Assembly (NCBI GenBank): GCA_030549335.1
Contig: CM060188.1
Coordinates: forward strand, 66,036,696-66,100,695
Direction: 5' to 3'
Length of the DNA stretch: 64,000 bases
Source: Pontederia crassipes
Taxonomy: Eukaryota; Streptophyta; Magnoliopsida; Commelinales; Pontederiaceae
Positions 1 through 10,035 of the stretch are shown here, in pieces. The first letter of the stretch is position 1. The number at the start of each line of letters is the position of its first letter. The position numbers and the translations under genes are program-made. The notes beneath the pieces were generated by a model. The model ran no database searches. It saw nothing but the letters and a program-made list of their open reading frames with translations, and was not told the DNA's origin.

Positions 1-540
1 TTCCGATAGTTACGACCGTCAAAAAGGAAAATAATAAATTATATAATTTTTTATATTATTATTTTATTTTTCGACAGTTAGGAACGTCTATATTTCCGAC
101 GGATACCTATCCGTGGCAATTTGCGACGAATTTTTCGACAGTTACGACCGTCGAAAAGGAAAATAATAAATTATATAATTTATTATACTATTATTTTATT
201 TTTTGACGATTAGGAACGTCGATATTTCCGACGGATACCTATCCGTCGCAATTTGCGACGAATTTTCTGACAGTTACGACCGTCGAAAAGGAAAATAATA
301 AATTATATAATTTGTTATATTATTCTTTTATTTTTTTTATGGTTAGGAACGTCTATATTTCCGACGGATACCTATCCATCGTAATTTGCGATGGATTTTC
401 CGACGGTTACGACCGTCGAAAGAAAAAATAATAAATTATATAATTTGTTATATTATTATTTTATTTTTCGATGGTCAGAACCGTCGGTAATTTTAAAAAT
501 AGTTAATATTTACGTTTTCAACGGTCGGAGTCGTCGGTAA
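1..540. repeat. 132-bp tandem repeat, about four copies
   Basis: The phrase GTTACGACCGTC recurs at 9, 141, 273 and 406, giving a period of 132-133 bp. Each unit pairs an AT-rich half (AATAATAAATTATATAATT) with a half containing CGACGG...CCGTCG dyads. The array belongs to the CACTA subterminal region and starts before the window. Confidence 0.85.
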
Positions 541-597
541 TTAAAATTTCATTATCCCGCCTTTTTTTTTCCTTTCCCGCTTTCTCTCATCTTTTCC

Positions 598-600
<3 letters not shown>

Positions 601-643
<43 letters not shown>
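601..643. repeat. (TA)n microsatellite
   Basis: About 20 uninterrupted TA units inside the CACTA terminal region, followed by CT-rich sequence to about 695. Confidence 0.95.
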
Positions 644-826
644 CCTCCCTCTCCCCCTCCTCTCTCTCTCTCCCTCTTCTCCTCTCCTCTCTCTCGGCCC
701 GTGAGCACCGGTCGGCGACCCTCTCCCGCGCCGGCGACCCACTCCCGCACCGGACGTCAGCGAGCTACTCCCGCACCGGCGACCCTCTCCCGCGCCGGCA
801 TCGCTCTCTCTCCCCGGCCGGAGGCC

Positions 827-1330
827 GCTGGCGGCCGGTTCCGGCGCCCTGCAGCCGAATCTCGCCGCTGGCGGCCGGTTCCGGCGCCCTGCGGCCGAAT
901 CTAGCCGCTGGCGGCCGGTTCCGGCGCCCTGCAGTCGAATCTCTCCGCTGGCGGCCGGATCTGGCCGTGAGCGGATCCGCCGCCTGGCGGCCGGATCTGG
1001 CCTCTCGCGGCCAGATCCGGCCTTTCGCGGCCGGATCGTCCACTGGGCGGCCGGATCATCCACCGGGCGACCGGATCTAGCTTCTCAGGCGGCCGATCCG
1101 GCCTCTCACTGCCGGATCCGAACGCCCGGCGGCCGATCCAGCCGCTGGGGGTCGGATCCGCCGCTAGGCGGCCGGATCCGAATGCCCGGTGGCCGATCCA
1201 GCCGCTGGAGGCCGGATCCGGCTGCCCGGCGGCCGATCCGGCCACGAGAAGCCGGATCCGACCTCGGTCGGCTGGCGGACAGATTCGACATCGGCCGCTA
1301 GCGGCCGAATCTGGCCGTTGGCCGTCTAAA
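827..1330. repeat. GC-rich minisatellite with 40-bp units
   Basis: GCTGGCGGCCGGTTCCGGCG starts at 827, 867 and 907, and a diverged copy starts at 947, so the period is exactly 40 bp. From about 960 to 1330 the pattern decays into shorter units based on GGCCGGATC. The long frames open here on both strands come from this stop-poor composition; I see no protein family in them. Confidence 0.8.
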
Positions 1331-1739
1331 TTTTTTTAAATTATAAAAATTCTTTACGACGGTTTTGACCGCCGAAACTTCGGCAGTCGCCCGATGGTCG
1401 CCGAGATTTTTGACGGTAGCAGCCGTCGAGATTTTTGGCGGTCAACGAAACCGTCAAAAACTTTGGCGGTCGAGACCGCCGAAGGTTTCGTTGACCGCCG
1501 AAAATATCGGCGGTCGTGACCGTCGAAACTTCGACGATTTTGTTGACCGCCGCAAATATCGACGGTCATGACCTTCGGAAATCCTTCAAAATTTTCGGCG
1601 GTTCCTTCAAAACCGTCGAAAATTGATTTGCGAGGGCCATTTTTTGGACGTCTCGGTTTCCGTCGAAAAAGCCATCGACGGTTTTTGGGGAAATTACCGA
1701 CGATTTCGACCGTCGGTAATCCCCAATTTTCTTATAGTG

Positions 1740-2297
1740 AATGAAAAGCTCATCGGCAGAGACTAGATCCATCTCATAATCATTCGGATGGATTAAGATG
1801 GTATTGATGAGGAGAATGTGGAGGTATCACAAAATAGGATCTTTAAGATGTTGATCCGGATCCTCATCTGGAGTTCCTCCATATCGGTTCTATTGAATCA
1901 TGGAGATCAAAGAGGATTTCAACTCAAAATTGTTAGCTTTAATAGTTGGCTTCAAAATAGCGGACTCGAACCCATCTGTAGTGGGGGTATAGAGTTCTTC
2001 CAGGGACTGGTGGTCGAGGTTGTTCTTGTTGTTGAGCCATCATTTATTTCCTAAATCAGAATTCAGTTCGATTTCCGTTGATTGAGTGCTATTTGTTCCT
2101 TCGGAGGTGTTCTATTCTTATATTCTCGCACTCTTCTTTTGAAAGTTCGATCGATTTCAGGGTCTAATTCAAGCAGTTGTGTGCGGGTAGTCCTGGGCAT
2201 ATACTAGTCCCCTGAAATCAAAGGATTAAGAAGAATTCAACAATGAATATTAAGAGATTAGATAACAAAAGATATAAATAAAGAGCAATGATCTAAA
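1740..2297. other. No gene seen; probable retroelement remnant
   Basis: Moderately AT-rich sequence without a recognisable reading frame. It lies on the internal side of the minus-strand primer-binding site at 2298-2315, so it is probably the eroded 5' untranslated part of an Athila/Tat-like element. Confidence 0.4.
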
Positions 2298-2315
2298 TCC
2301 CTGACAACGGCGCCA
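2298..2315 (-). other. tRNA-Asp primer-binding site, Athila/Tat-type
   Basis: Read on the minus strand this is TGGCGCCGTTGTCAGGGA, two changes from the complement of the plant tRNA-Asp 3' end (TGGCGCCGTTGCCGGGGA). The sequence on the LTR side, CGCCATGTTTT, closely matches the LTR/PBS junction at 23861. It marks a minus-strand retroelement whose LTR lies to the right, from about 2322. Confidence 0.7.
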
Positions 2316-2321
2316 AAAACA

Positions 2322-3417
2322 TGGCGTGAACTTTATGTGGATGTGAATTTCTCGCACCGAAAGTAATTCTAGTCGTATTTAAATTTTACTCTAGAGTTCA
2401 CACAACTGCAAATGAACAGGTCGAGTAGAAATCCTGAGTGTCGTAACCCCATTGATTGAGATCGATTATCAATCTATTTATATCTCGAAAGTTGTCACAA
2501 AAGATTTAAGAAGAAATCAGATAAAGCGAGGAAATAATTTATAGGAAAAGGAGGAAAGAAATAAAGGAGATTAGAATATAGGAGAATAGATTCCCTTGTG
2601 ATGAATTAGTTAAAGCTATTGCATCTTAGTTCTCATTTATGAGTCAAATGATCTCTCGATCTTGCTGTGTGAATCGATTACTCTTTCTCTAAACTTGCCA
2701 ATCTCTCTTTGAGCTAAGAGGAAAGTAGCCGTTAAATATAAGATTAAGACTGATTGGTTAGTCGATCTCTCGTCCTAACCAAAAGAAGAGGCTGATCTCT
2801 CAATCTTAAATTACCAATCCTTCTATCCTAATCCGAGCAATTAGAATGAATCTAACACCACTAGTCACTATTATGGACTCCCGCCTCACAACAGATATAA
2901 CAATGGACTTCTTAGTTCATCTCCACTACAGATAATAGGTAAAAATGTATCAAATATAATAAGATTTTATATAAATCTAGCGAATTTATCTTTAATAATT
3001 ATAGACAAAATAAGGGATGATCAATATCCGGCCTAGCAATCCCAAAGGCTAGACCTAGAGCATTCGGCATACAAAACTCCTATAAGGGTGGTAAAACATC
3101 AGGATTGTTTGTCATTTCTAGATCCTCTCAAACTACTCGTGCTCTTCTCTCAGATGCACATTGTTGTGATCTTCGAACTCTTTGATTTCAATCTCTCTCA
3201 GGTTCAAGGTCTAAGAATTCTTCATCTTCACTAGCAGAATTTGATATGCACAATCCATAGAACCAAGGGTATTAATCAAGTAAATGAGTAGCTAACAGAA
3301 AACCTACAAAAAAACTAGCTATTAAGAAAGAACAGCAAGAATATAAAAGGCGCGTATAAAATAATGATGTTTGATTAAATCGATAGTATTAAGGAAACAA
3401 ATTTAAAAAAAAACTTC
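2322..3417 (-). mobile_element. Eroded Athila/Tat-type LTR and internal DNA, minus strand
   Basis: This stretch lies between two minus-strand primer-binding sites. Its left part should be the LTR belonging to the 2298 site; its right part should be internal DNA of the element primed at 3418. I cannot place the boundary between them. No coding potential is visible. Confidence 0.45.
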
Positions 3418-3435
3418 TCCCCGGCCACGACGCCA
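3418..3435 (-). other. Second tRNA-Asp primer-binding site
   Basis: On the minus strand it reads TGGCGTCGTGGCCGGGGA, two changes from the tRNA-Asp complement. It is preceded in element orientation by an LTR end. The repeat of this arrangement 1.1 kb from the first site suggests two overlapping or nested insertions of related elements. Confidence 0.65.
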
Positions 3436-3440
3436 AAAAA

Positions 3441-4390
3441 TTCTTGTGAGAAATACGTGCAGATATGGAAAATAGTTAGTTTTTGCACACTAGATACATG
3501 TGCGTGGAGATCGGATTCCCTTTTGCAAAAATATAAACAAGTTTTAAATTTATACTTCCAACTACACTTCTCATGTTGCAAGTATACAACCGTCGTCGAT
3601 GTACAGATTGGGGTCGATCCACAGGGAGAGAATTTAGATTATGTTTCCCTTATACTGTCAAGAGAATTTCGTTTAAGAAAAGAAATGACGAAGGAAGGCA
3701 GACGACTAAGAAGTAAGGGTGTATTTTTAATGTTTTAGATTTTGTAATTTGTTTGTTGTTTTCATATTTAACTAGAAAACTTGAGAAAAACAAAACTTGG
3801 AGTAAAGTCTCGTTGCTCAACAGTATGTAGAATAGAGGCATGAGAGATCATTCTTATGGGGGGACTTGGCAAACAAATGTTATTTCTTTTAAGGTTCCAT
3901 TCAGATGACGATACTAATAGCGGATACTTCTCATTCTCATGAAAAGTATCCTTTGGTTCTCCTACTCTCGTATTCGAACCGAGATAGTTCACCAATAGGT
4001 GATATCATATTAGAAGTCCGTAGAAACCCTCTCTCGATTCATTCTACTTAGGAAAATAGAAATCAATACTAGGGTTCTTCCTCCTCGCAACCATGCTAAC
4101 CTTTCGGCTCATAGCATATTGTTAATGACATATGCCTCCCTCTCAGGGAAACCGTCATATGAAGAAGAAGAACTTGCAAACAGGGCATTCATAAGGTAAG
4201 CGATAAGATCAAATGCCATGAAAGAAAAACATCCAAAATCGAATAAGAACATGAAACTAAGTCCAAACCCATCAAATGATCCCTCAGCCTCAGGTGCTGA
4301 TTAGTTAGACATACTAATCTTAAACTTCAAACTAGCAAAAAACATAATGCAATAAGATAACATGCCTTGTATGAGGCACTTCCTTACTGG
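3441..4390 (-). mobile_element. Probable Athila/Tat LTR remnant, minus strand
   Basis: Adjacent to the 3418-3435 primer-binding site. It contains the phrase GGGGTCGATCCACAGGGAG (about 3610-3630) on the plus strand, similar to the U5 segment of Athila/Tat LTRs read backwards. The outer end of the LTR was not located. There is no protein-coding signal. Confidence 0.5.
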
Positions 4391-4395
4391 TGTTA

Positions 4396-4905
4396 GCGCC
4401 TAGTGCGAGGTCATCTCCATAGAGAGGTGTTGTCGTCTATTGCGAGGTCATCCTCACTTCTACAAATGTTAGCGCCTAGCACAAAGTCATCTCCATAGAG
4501 GGGTGTTGTCATGTAGTGTGAGGTCATCCTCACTTCTTCGAATGCTACCGCCTAATGCGAGGTCATCTCCATAAATGAGTGTTGACATCTAGTGCGAGAT
4601 CATCCTCACTTCTATGGATGTTACCGTCTAGCACGAGGTCATCTCCATGAGGGGTGTTGCCTTCTAGAGCGAGGTCATCCTCACTTGTTACTGCCTAGCA
4701 CGAGGTCATCTCCATAGAGTGGTGTTGCCATCTAGTGCGAGGTCATCCTCATTTATACAAATGTTGCCGCCTAGTGTGGGGTCATATGCACTGAGGGATG
4801 TTATAGTCTAATACGAGGTCATCCTCATCTTTACGAATGTTACCGCTAGTGCAAGGTCATCTCCACTGAGTGATGTTACCATCTAGTGCGAGGTCATCTT
4901 TCCCC
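4396..4905. repeat. 76-bp tandem array, about seven copies
   Basis: Copies start near 4396, 4472 and 4549 and continue to about 4905. Each has two similar halves, one containing GAGGTCATCTCC and the other GAGGTCATCCTC. The second phrase is a small inverted repeat (GAGG, TCAT, CCTC). The array lies in retroelement DNA. Its complement shares GATGACCTC with the LTR hairpin array near 62.1 kb. Confidence 0.85.
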
Positions 4906-5226
4906 TATGGAAATGGATAGAATGAGAGAACATGAATGGACAACAATAAATGAAGGGACCTTGTCCTTGTGAACATGAATATGAACAAGAACTATGAATA
5001 TGTATGATAAATATAATAATGAACACAGACACGAACATAGAAAGGAAAGAAAATGAAAAGGCATGAACTATGAGTTTTCTTTTATCGGCTCCTCTATTAT
5101 GATTCATTCTTATACATGATTATATGTTGTTTCATGCTTATTCTAATGGAACTAATCTATGATTTATACAAACTCACAATTAACTTTATGCTAATGGTTG
5201 AGTTGGATTCCCTGTACGATCCCCAC

Positions 5227-5555
5227 AGGTACATGATTGGATTGCGAGCTTGGTTGGTGTCTGCAGAACTTAGTGGCGTGTGCACATGGTTATCATAGAG
5301 TTTATATGGAGTCTTCTCTTCTATTGATCTAGTTGTATTTGGGACGTCGTATAGACATGTAGTGTGATATGGACCTTTTATATGTCACCATAGGTACATG
5401 ATTGGTTATGAGCTTGGTTGGTGTGTGTACAGAGAATACAACTTGGTGGCGTGTGCACATGATTATCGTAGAGTTTATATGGAGACTTCTCTTCTATTGA
5501 TCGAGTTGTATTTGGGACCTCGTAGAGACATATAGTGTGGCATGGACCTCAAGTT
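5227..5555. repeat. 165-bp tandem duplication
   Basis: AGGTACATGATTGG occurs at 5227 and 5392, followed both times by the same run through GTGGCGTGTGCACATG and GAGTTTATATGGAG. The copies differ at scattered positions, so the duplication is not very recent. It lies in the presumed 5' LTR of the gypsy element whose LTR ends at 5757. Confidence 0.85.
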
Positions 5556-7298
5556 TATATGATGTAGTCATTATTTCATCTATTTTAGCTTCCACATTTC
5601 TTATGTCCCATTATTATAATAGTAAACCTTATGTCTTTCGCTTACGTGTCATGAGTCTTGATCATCTTGATCAACAAAAGAGTCAAAGAAAGACCAAAAA
5701 AAGTAATGATTGAAAGGAGGTTCCGCCATTGGCGGGGTCAAATTTTGGTGTGTTACATTTATGATATCAGAGTCTAACGCTAGGACTCTCTTGGTGGTCC
5801 ATGTGTACCCACCAGAGCTACCGCCATACTCAACCACCGCAAAGTAAAGTAAGAATCATTCTGCCTTTATGATCATGATTGTTTATTGAATTCGATTGTT
5901 ATGCTTTTATAAATGGCTCCCATGACACGTTCAGCAGCCCGACACGACAGAGGCCATGGGCGCGGACATGGAGGTATCAACGGACTTGACTCCGCTCCTA
6001 AGAGTCAAGTGGGGGAGGATTTTCAGCAAGAGCTCCCTCCAGTGCAGCAACCGGAGCTCCTACCTCCATCGCTGCAACATACTTACTCGATGCACACGTA
6101 CCAAGCACTACTTCCTCCCCAAGCACCACCAATAGTTCCTCACCGTGAGGACACGATACAGTCCTTTCTAAAGCTGCACCCGCCTTACTTTAAAGGAGTA
6201 GTGGACTAGGAAAAAGTCGTCTGCTGATTTACTACGATGGAGTGGATGCTCTGCATCGCTCAATGCGGAGAGGACAATAAGGTCCTTTACGCTACCCACA
6301 TGCTCACCGATTGGGCCAAGAGGCGGCGCTGGAAACTAAGTTCCCGGGCCAGGTGGTTATTTCTTGGTCGAGCTTTATGGAACTTTTCGAGGCCCAATAC
6401 AACCCGACCTATCAAAGGAAGGAGAAGTCCAAAGAATTCAAGGACTTGTGCCAAGGCAACATGACAGTAGAAGAGTATCATACGTGCTTCATCCAGGTAG
6501 AGCGCTATTGTAAGGATCAGATGGACGAGGCGGATCGCGCTGAGAAATTCCTGGATGGCCTCCACCACACCATCCGCGAGAGAACCATCTACGGAGCAGA
6601 GATCGACCTACACGAAACTGTTCACATGATGAACAGGATAGAGCGTGAAATACAATTGCGACGAGAAGAACTAAAGAAGGATTCAGTGCAACCAACTGAT
6701 CTGGCCAAACCAAAAAGTGATGACCGCTCGCAGGCACAAAGGGACAAACGTCACAATGATAGGACAAGACCTTATGAACTAGTGGACAACTCACAACAAC
6801 AGCAACAAGTAAACTCTTTTGTACCTATTGCGGAAAAAATCACGATGGAGAATGTTGATGGAAGACTGGAGCATGTATGCATTGCGGCACCTTCGGACAT
6901 TTTGTTAGAGAATGGTCAATAGTGGACCGATGCAACTATGACCAACAGAATGTCCGAGATGCCAATACAGGGCTGAAGAGTATCGCCTACAACATGGAGG
7001 GCAACTCAGACCAAGGTCATGATGACACACCTATTGGAGGTACTATATTTTAAATTAAAAATGTGGTAATAGATGTTAACTTTTGTCGGGCATGACAGGA
7101 AATTTATTATCGAATTAATCACTTCTAAGGATATCGTATTAGGCCTAGATAAAATACACCATAGTCTTAGAAACTATTTCAATTGTGACGTGATGTCAAG
7201 GTTAAAGAAAGATCAAGGACATGATGAAGAGATAGCTATTAGACAACCTTCCTTCGTACAGGGTTCGGGGACGAATCCTTTCTCTATGGGTATTATAA
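5556..7298 (+). mobile_element. Gutted Ty3/gypsy element (LTR end, PBS, gag, pol tail)
   Basis: The 5' LTR ends GTGTTACA at 5757. A few bases later comes TGATATCAGAGTC, close to the initiator-Met tRNA primer-binding site TGGTATCAGAGC. A gag remnant follows (5913-6922). The end of pol is suggested by a reading at about 7255-7285 resembling the VRGRI motif that precedes the polypurine tract in many gypsy elements. Protease, reverse transcriptase, RNase H and most of integrase are missing, so about 4 kb has been lost between gag and the 3' end. The 3' LTR starts TGTAACGCAC at 7299. The 5' LTR start was not found. Confidence 0.7.
5913..6922 (+). pseudogene. Ty3/gypsy gag remnant
   Basis: The reading frame opens with MAPMTRSAARHDRGHGRGHG, a basic gag N-terminus, and reaches a stop at 6207-6209. 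The homologous reading resumes in other frames. From about 6311 it shows the retrotransposon gag pattern: FxxxFEAQYNP near 6370, then EEYHTCFIQVERYCKD, then AEKFLDGLHHTIRER, ending near 6922. At least one stop and one frameshift break it. The zinc knuckle normally following this domain is not seen. The only neighbour is the deleted pol, so this copy cannot make a functional capsid protein. Confidence 0.75.
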
Positions 7299-7620
7299 TG
7301 TAACGCACAGTTTTAGAAAAAAAAAGGAGGAGATGAAAGGAGCTCAGCCTTTCCTCTCCTCTTTGCACTACACCTACCAAATCCTGTTCCCTCTCAAACA
7401 TGGGAGAGGAAAGGACAACCCAATCACATATAAGAACCCATTTCCTCCCTTCCCTCTCTCCATTTCTTTGTTTCTTCATTCAAGTCGTGTTCTTGCTGAC
7501 GGTCGCAGCAAGGAGACGAAGAGATGACGCTGGTGACACCCATTAGTGCAGAAGACGTCAAAGAGTAGAGGACGAGGAGTTGAGAATGAACCCGGCGGGA
7601 CGAACTAAAATTGACGAAAA
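7299..7620 (+). mobile_element. 3' LTR of the 5.6-kb gypsy element, truncated
   Basis: Begins TGTAACGCAC directly after the pol tail, with an A/G-rich stretch at 7318-7333 and CT-rich sequence at 7360-7470. No matching CA end is visible before AT-rich DNA takes over. The corresponding start of the 5' LTR is not recognisable, so the length cannot be measured. Confidence 0.5.
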
Positions 7621-8089
7621 AAGGTATCAAGATATGTGTATCAAGATATGTTTATATTACCTAATTATAAGTATAAATCAACAAAAAAATAATTATAAGT
7701 TTATATTGCCTAAATATATCAACAAAAAATTAATTATAAGTTTAAATCATGATCTAACTATCCTAATTTGTTGGTTGCATATTGGTTGTACAAAAGTGGG
7801 TTGCATGCTACTTAACCTCTCTCTCTCTCTCTTCACACACACAGTATATATAGGTAACATTAGGTATATATGTGAATTTTATTTAAATATATATGTGTGT
7901 ACTTCTATTTATGTACATTCAATGAATTTATTAACAAGTTTGTGCCACATCATTAGCATCACAAATAGCTATGCATTGAAGATAGCATTTCTTGTATTCT
8001 TATACTTATATACATACATGTATATTTATATTCTTATACTTCTATGAATACATAACTAACATATAGTTATTTTATTACTTAATGTAAGC
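7621..8089. other. AT-rich intergenic DNA, nothing recognised
   Basis: Low-complexity A/T-rich sequence with short TATATA and CACACA runs (7820-7900). The open frame across it encodes only hydrophobic, AT-driven residues without a known domain. Confidence 0.5.
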
Positions 8090-8637
8090 ATTAGTCTCTC
8101 ATTAGCATCACAATTATGTCACATTAGTGACGAAAGGATATTAGTGCCATAATGGCGTCTCAATAGGTGTGACACAAAACTTTAGTGTCACATTGGCTGA
8201 TTCCATCACGACGCTAGACAATCAATGTCGCACTGGCGTTGACGAGAGGTAGGCGACGCAAATGCTTAAGCGCCACAAACGTCCAATGCCAAAACGACGC
8301 TAACATGAACCTCGAAAGACAACGTCGATTTGGCATCAACAAAACGGAGGCGCTAAACTGCACAACTCATCGCCGCCCTGAGTAGACGCTAACATCGTGT
8401 TGAGTTTTAGTGTGTATTTTCCTATTCGCGCATGCAAGTATTAGTGTAGAGATAGCGTGGATACAGCGTCAAAAAGGCGTCACAATTTTTTAACGCTATC
8501 GCGACGCGAAAGCAATGCAAAGGAGAGGCTATCGGCGTCGCTTATTTTGCGACACTATTTCCTCGCTAATGGCATGAATTAGCGTCGCGTTATGGAGATG
8601 CTAATAGTCGTCACTAATCAATAGTTTTCTTGTAGTG
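8090..8637. mobile_element. Second CACTA-type transposon end
   Basis: Ends at 8637 with TTTTCTTGTAGTG, the reverse complement of CACTACAAGAAAA, the commonest CACTA terminus. The preceding 500 bp is full of short subterminal motifs (GCGTC, GACGC, TTAGTG, CACTAA) in both orientations. No opposite terminus and no transposase frame is seen nearby, so this is a truncated or non-autonomous copy. Its motif set differs from that of the CACTA end at 1739, so the two are different families. Confidence 0.75.
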
Positions 8638-9659
8638 GATGGGCGACAGGGACAAGAGCTAGCTGCGGCAGGAGCGGCTTCGTAGTTAGGGTGGCGGAGA
8701 TGGCGAGGCAGGCAACGGGCGAGAGAAGACGACGACGATCCACAAGGGAGCTTTTCCATTAACCAGCAATCCGTTCATGAACCAGCCGAAACAGTTCGCC
8801 GCAAATCGCGCCTTCATCCATCACACTCCATTCTGCATTGGACGCAGGATGTGGGTGGGAGGACACGCATTATACCTCCTTTTATTTTCTTATGATCTTT
8901 TCTTATATGAAAAGTTAAAGATAAAATTGACATTTAATAAATAGTATAAAATGACTTCACAGTTAATGGATCTAAATATCAAATTTGAATAAATTCAGGG
9001 ATTAAAATTTATAAATTTATAGTTTATAATTAGTCAGAAAATAATCATATTAAACATATATATACTTTCAACTTAGCGAAGATATTTTTTAAAAGATTAT
9101 AATTTCAATAAATTGTAGCTTCATCCAATTTTACCAAATCACGAAACTTTTTTTCCTGTTTACCTCCTTTAAACTATACATTTCAGGAAAAAAAATTAAC
9201 CTCTTACTTCCTTTGAACTTTCCAAATATTTTCAGTTAGTCCCAACGCATTTACAATGTTATTTTTTTCCTGTTATCTTATTTTTAAATATTAAATTACC
9301 TTTCATCCTTCAATAAGAAAATATTGGAAAAGAAATAACATAGTCAAGCTTCGCAGGAAGGAGGGCCCCTTGAACAACGCAAGCTGCTCGAGCATTTTCT
9401 ATTCTTTTTATATACTTTTTCTCTGATTATTTTAAGGATAAAAAATAATTTATTAAACATGCAAAACAAAAAGAATAACTGGAAAGTTAACATTCATAAC
9501 AGTTTGACTTAATTGGAAATATTATAAAAATGCAAGAGAGACAAGTGTTAATACAAAAGTTCAGAAATGGCTTAGGAAAAAAATTGATAACTTAGGAGAG
9601 GTGAAGAGGGAAACAATTAGATGCAAAAATATAGGAAGTGAACCAAACAGTACAAGAAT
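8638..9659. other. Intergenic DNA downstream of the Raf-like kinase gene
   Basis: A GC-richer patch (8640-8860) gives way to AT-rich DNA. Nothing codes. The kinase's 3' untranslated region probably lies between about 9660 and 10035; no polyadenylation site could be fixed. Confidence 0.4.
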
Positions 9660-10035
9660 TTAGGCTCCTGACATCCAATCTATTCTGTAATAGAAGAGCC
9701 ATGATGCCCTGCCCCAGCCTTTGCCCACTCTTTCCTTAAATAACAATAAGTCATTGGCAATATAACAACCAGGTAGCTTCAAAAGAAGTTATATGCATCT
9801 CTGTACAAAAGAGACTCATGTGCAATTGCAAAGACAAAATAAGCTGGATTTAAATACCTCAGACTGTCCAGCAAGAAGACAAATTAATCTAACCAGAAAA
9901 CCCTTTGGCAAAGGCAAAGAGAAACTAAAACCAACATACAGACAAATTTTCTACTTCAATCAGCCAGTAAATATCGTAAATACACTGCAGCTGCCTTTTA
10001 GCTCTTCCCCTGTTAAACAGGTTCTATTTTCAGTT

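Larger units (their letters stand above)
1..1739. mobile_element. CACTA (En/Spm-type) transposon, one terminal region
   Basis: The block ends at 1739 with TTTTCTTATAGTG, the reverse complement of a CACTATAAGAAAA terminus, the signature of CACTA DNA transposons. Inside it are dense subterminal palindromes built on CGACGGTC / GACCGTCG and GGCGGTC / GACCGCC, strongest at 1350-1720, as expected for binding sites of the CACTA-encoded TNPA-like protein. The rest is a 132-bp tandem array, a TA microsatellite and a GC-rich minisatellite. No transposase reading frame is present; the element runs off the left edge. Following bases 1740-1742 (AAT) would be the 3-bp target duplication, which cannot be checked here. 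Confidence 0.8.

Noticed and set aside
541..1291. Several open frames on both strands of up to 158 codons
   Set aside because: They lie in a GC-rich minisatellite and TA repeat; the products are repetitive Arg/Pro/Gly strings or runs of Ile-Tyr.
4396..4905. CRISPR-like array
   Set aside because: The 76-bp copies are contiguous and diverged with no unique spacers, in plant retrotransposon DNA.
7580..8047. 155-codon open frame
   Set aside because: AT-rich low-complexity sequence giving Ile/Leu/Tyr-rich residues with no domain, spanning simple repeats.
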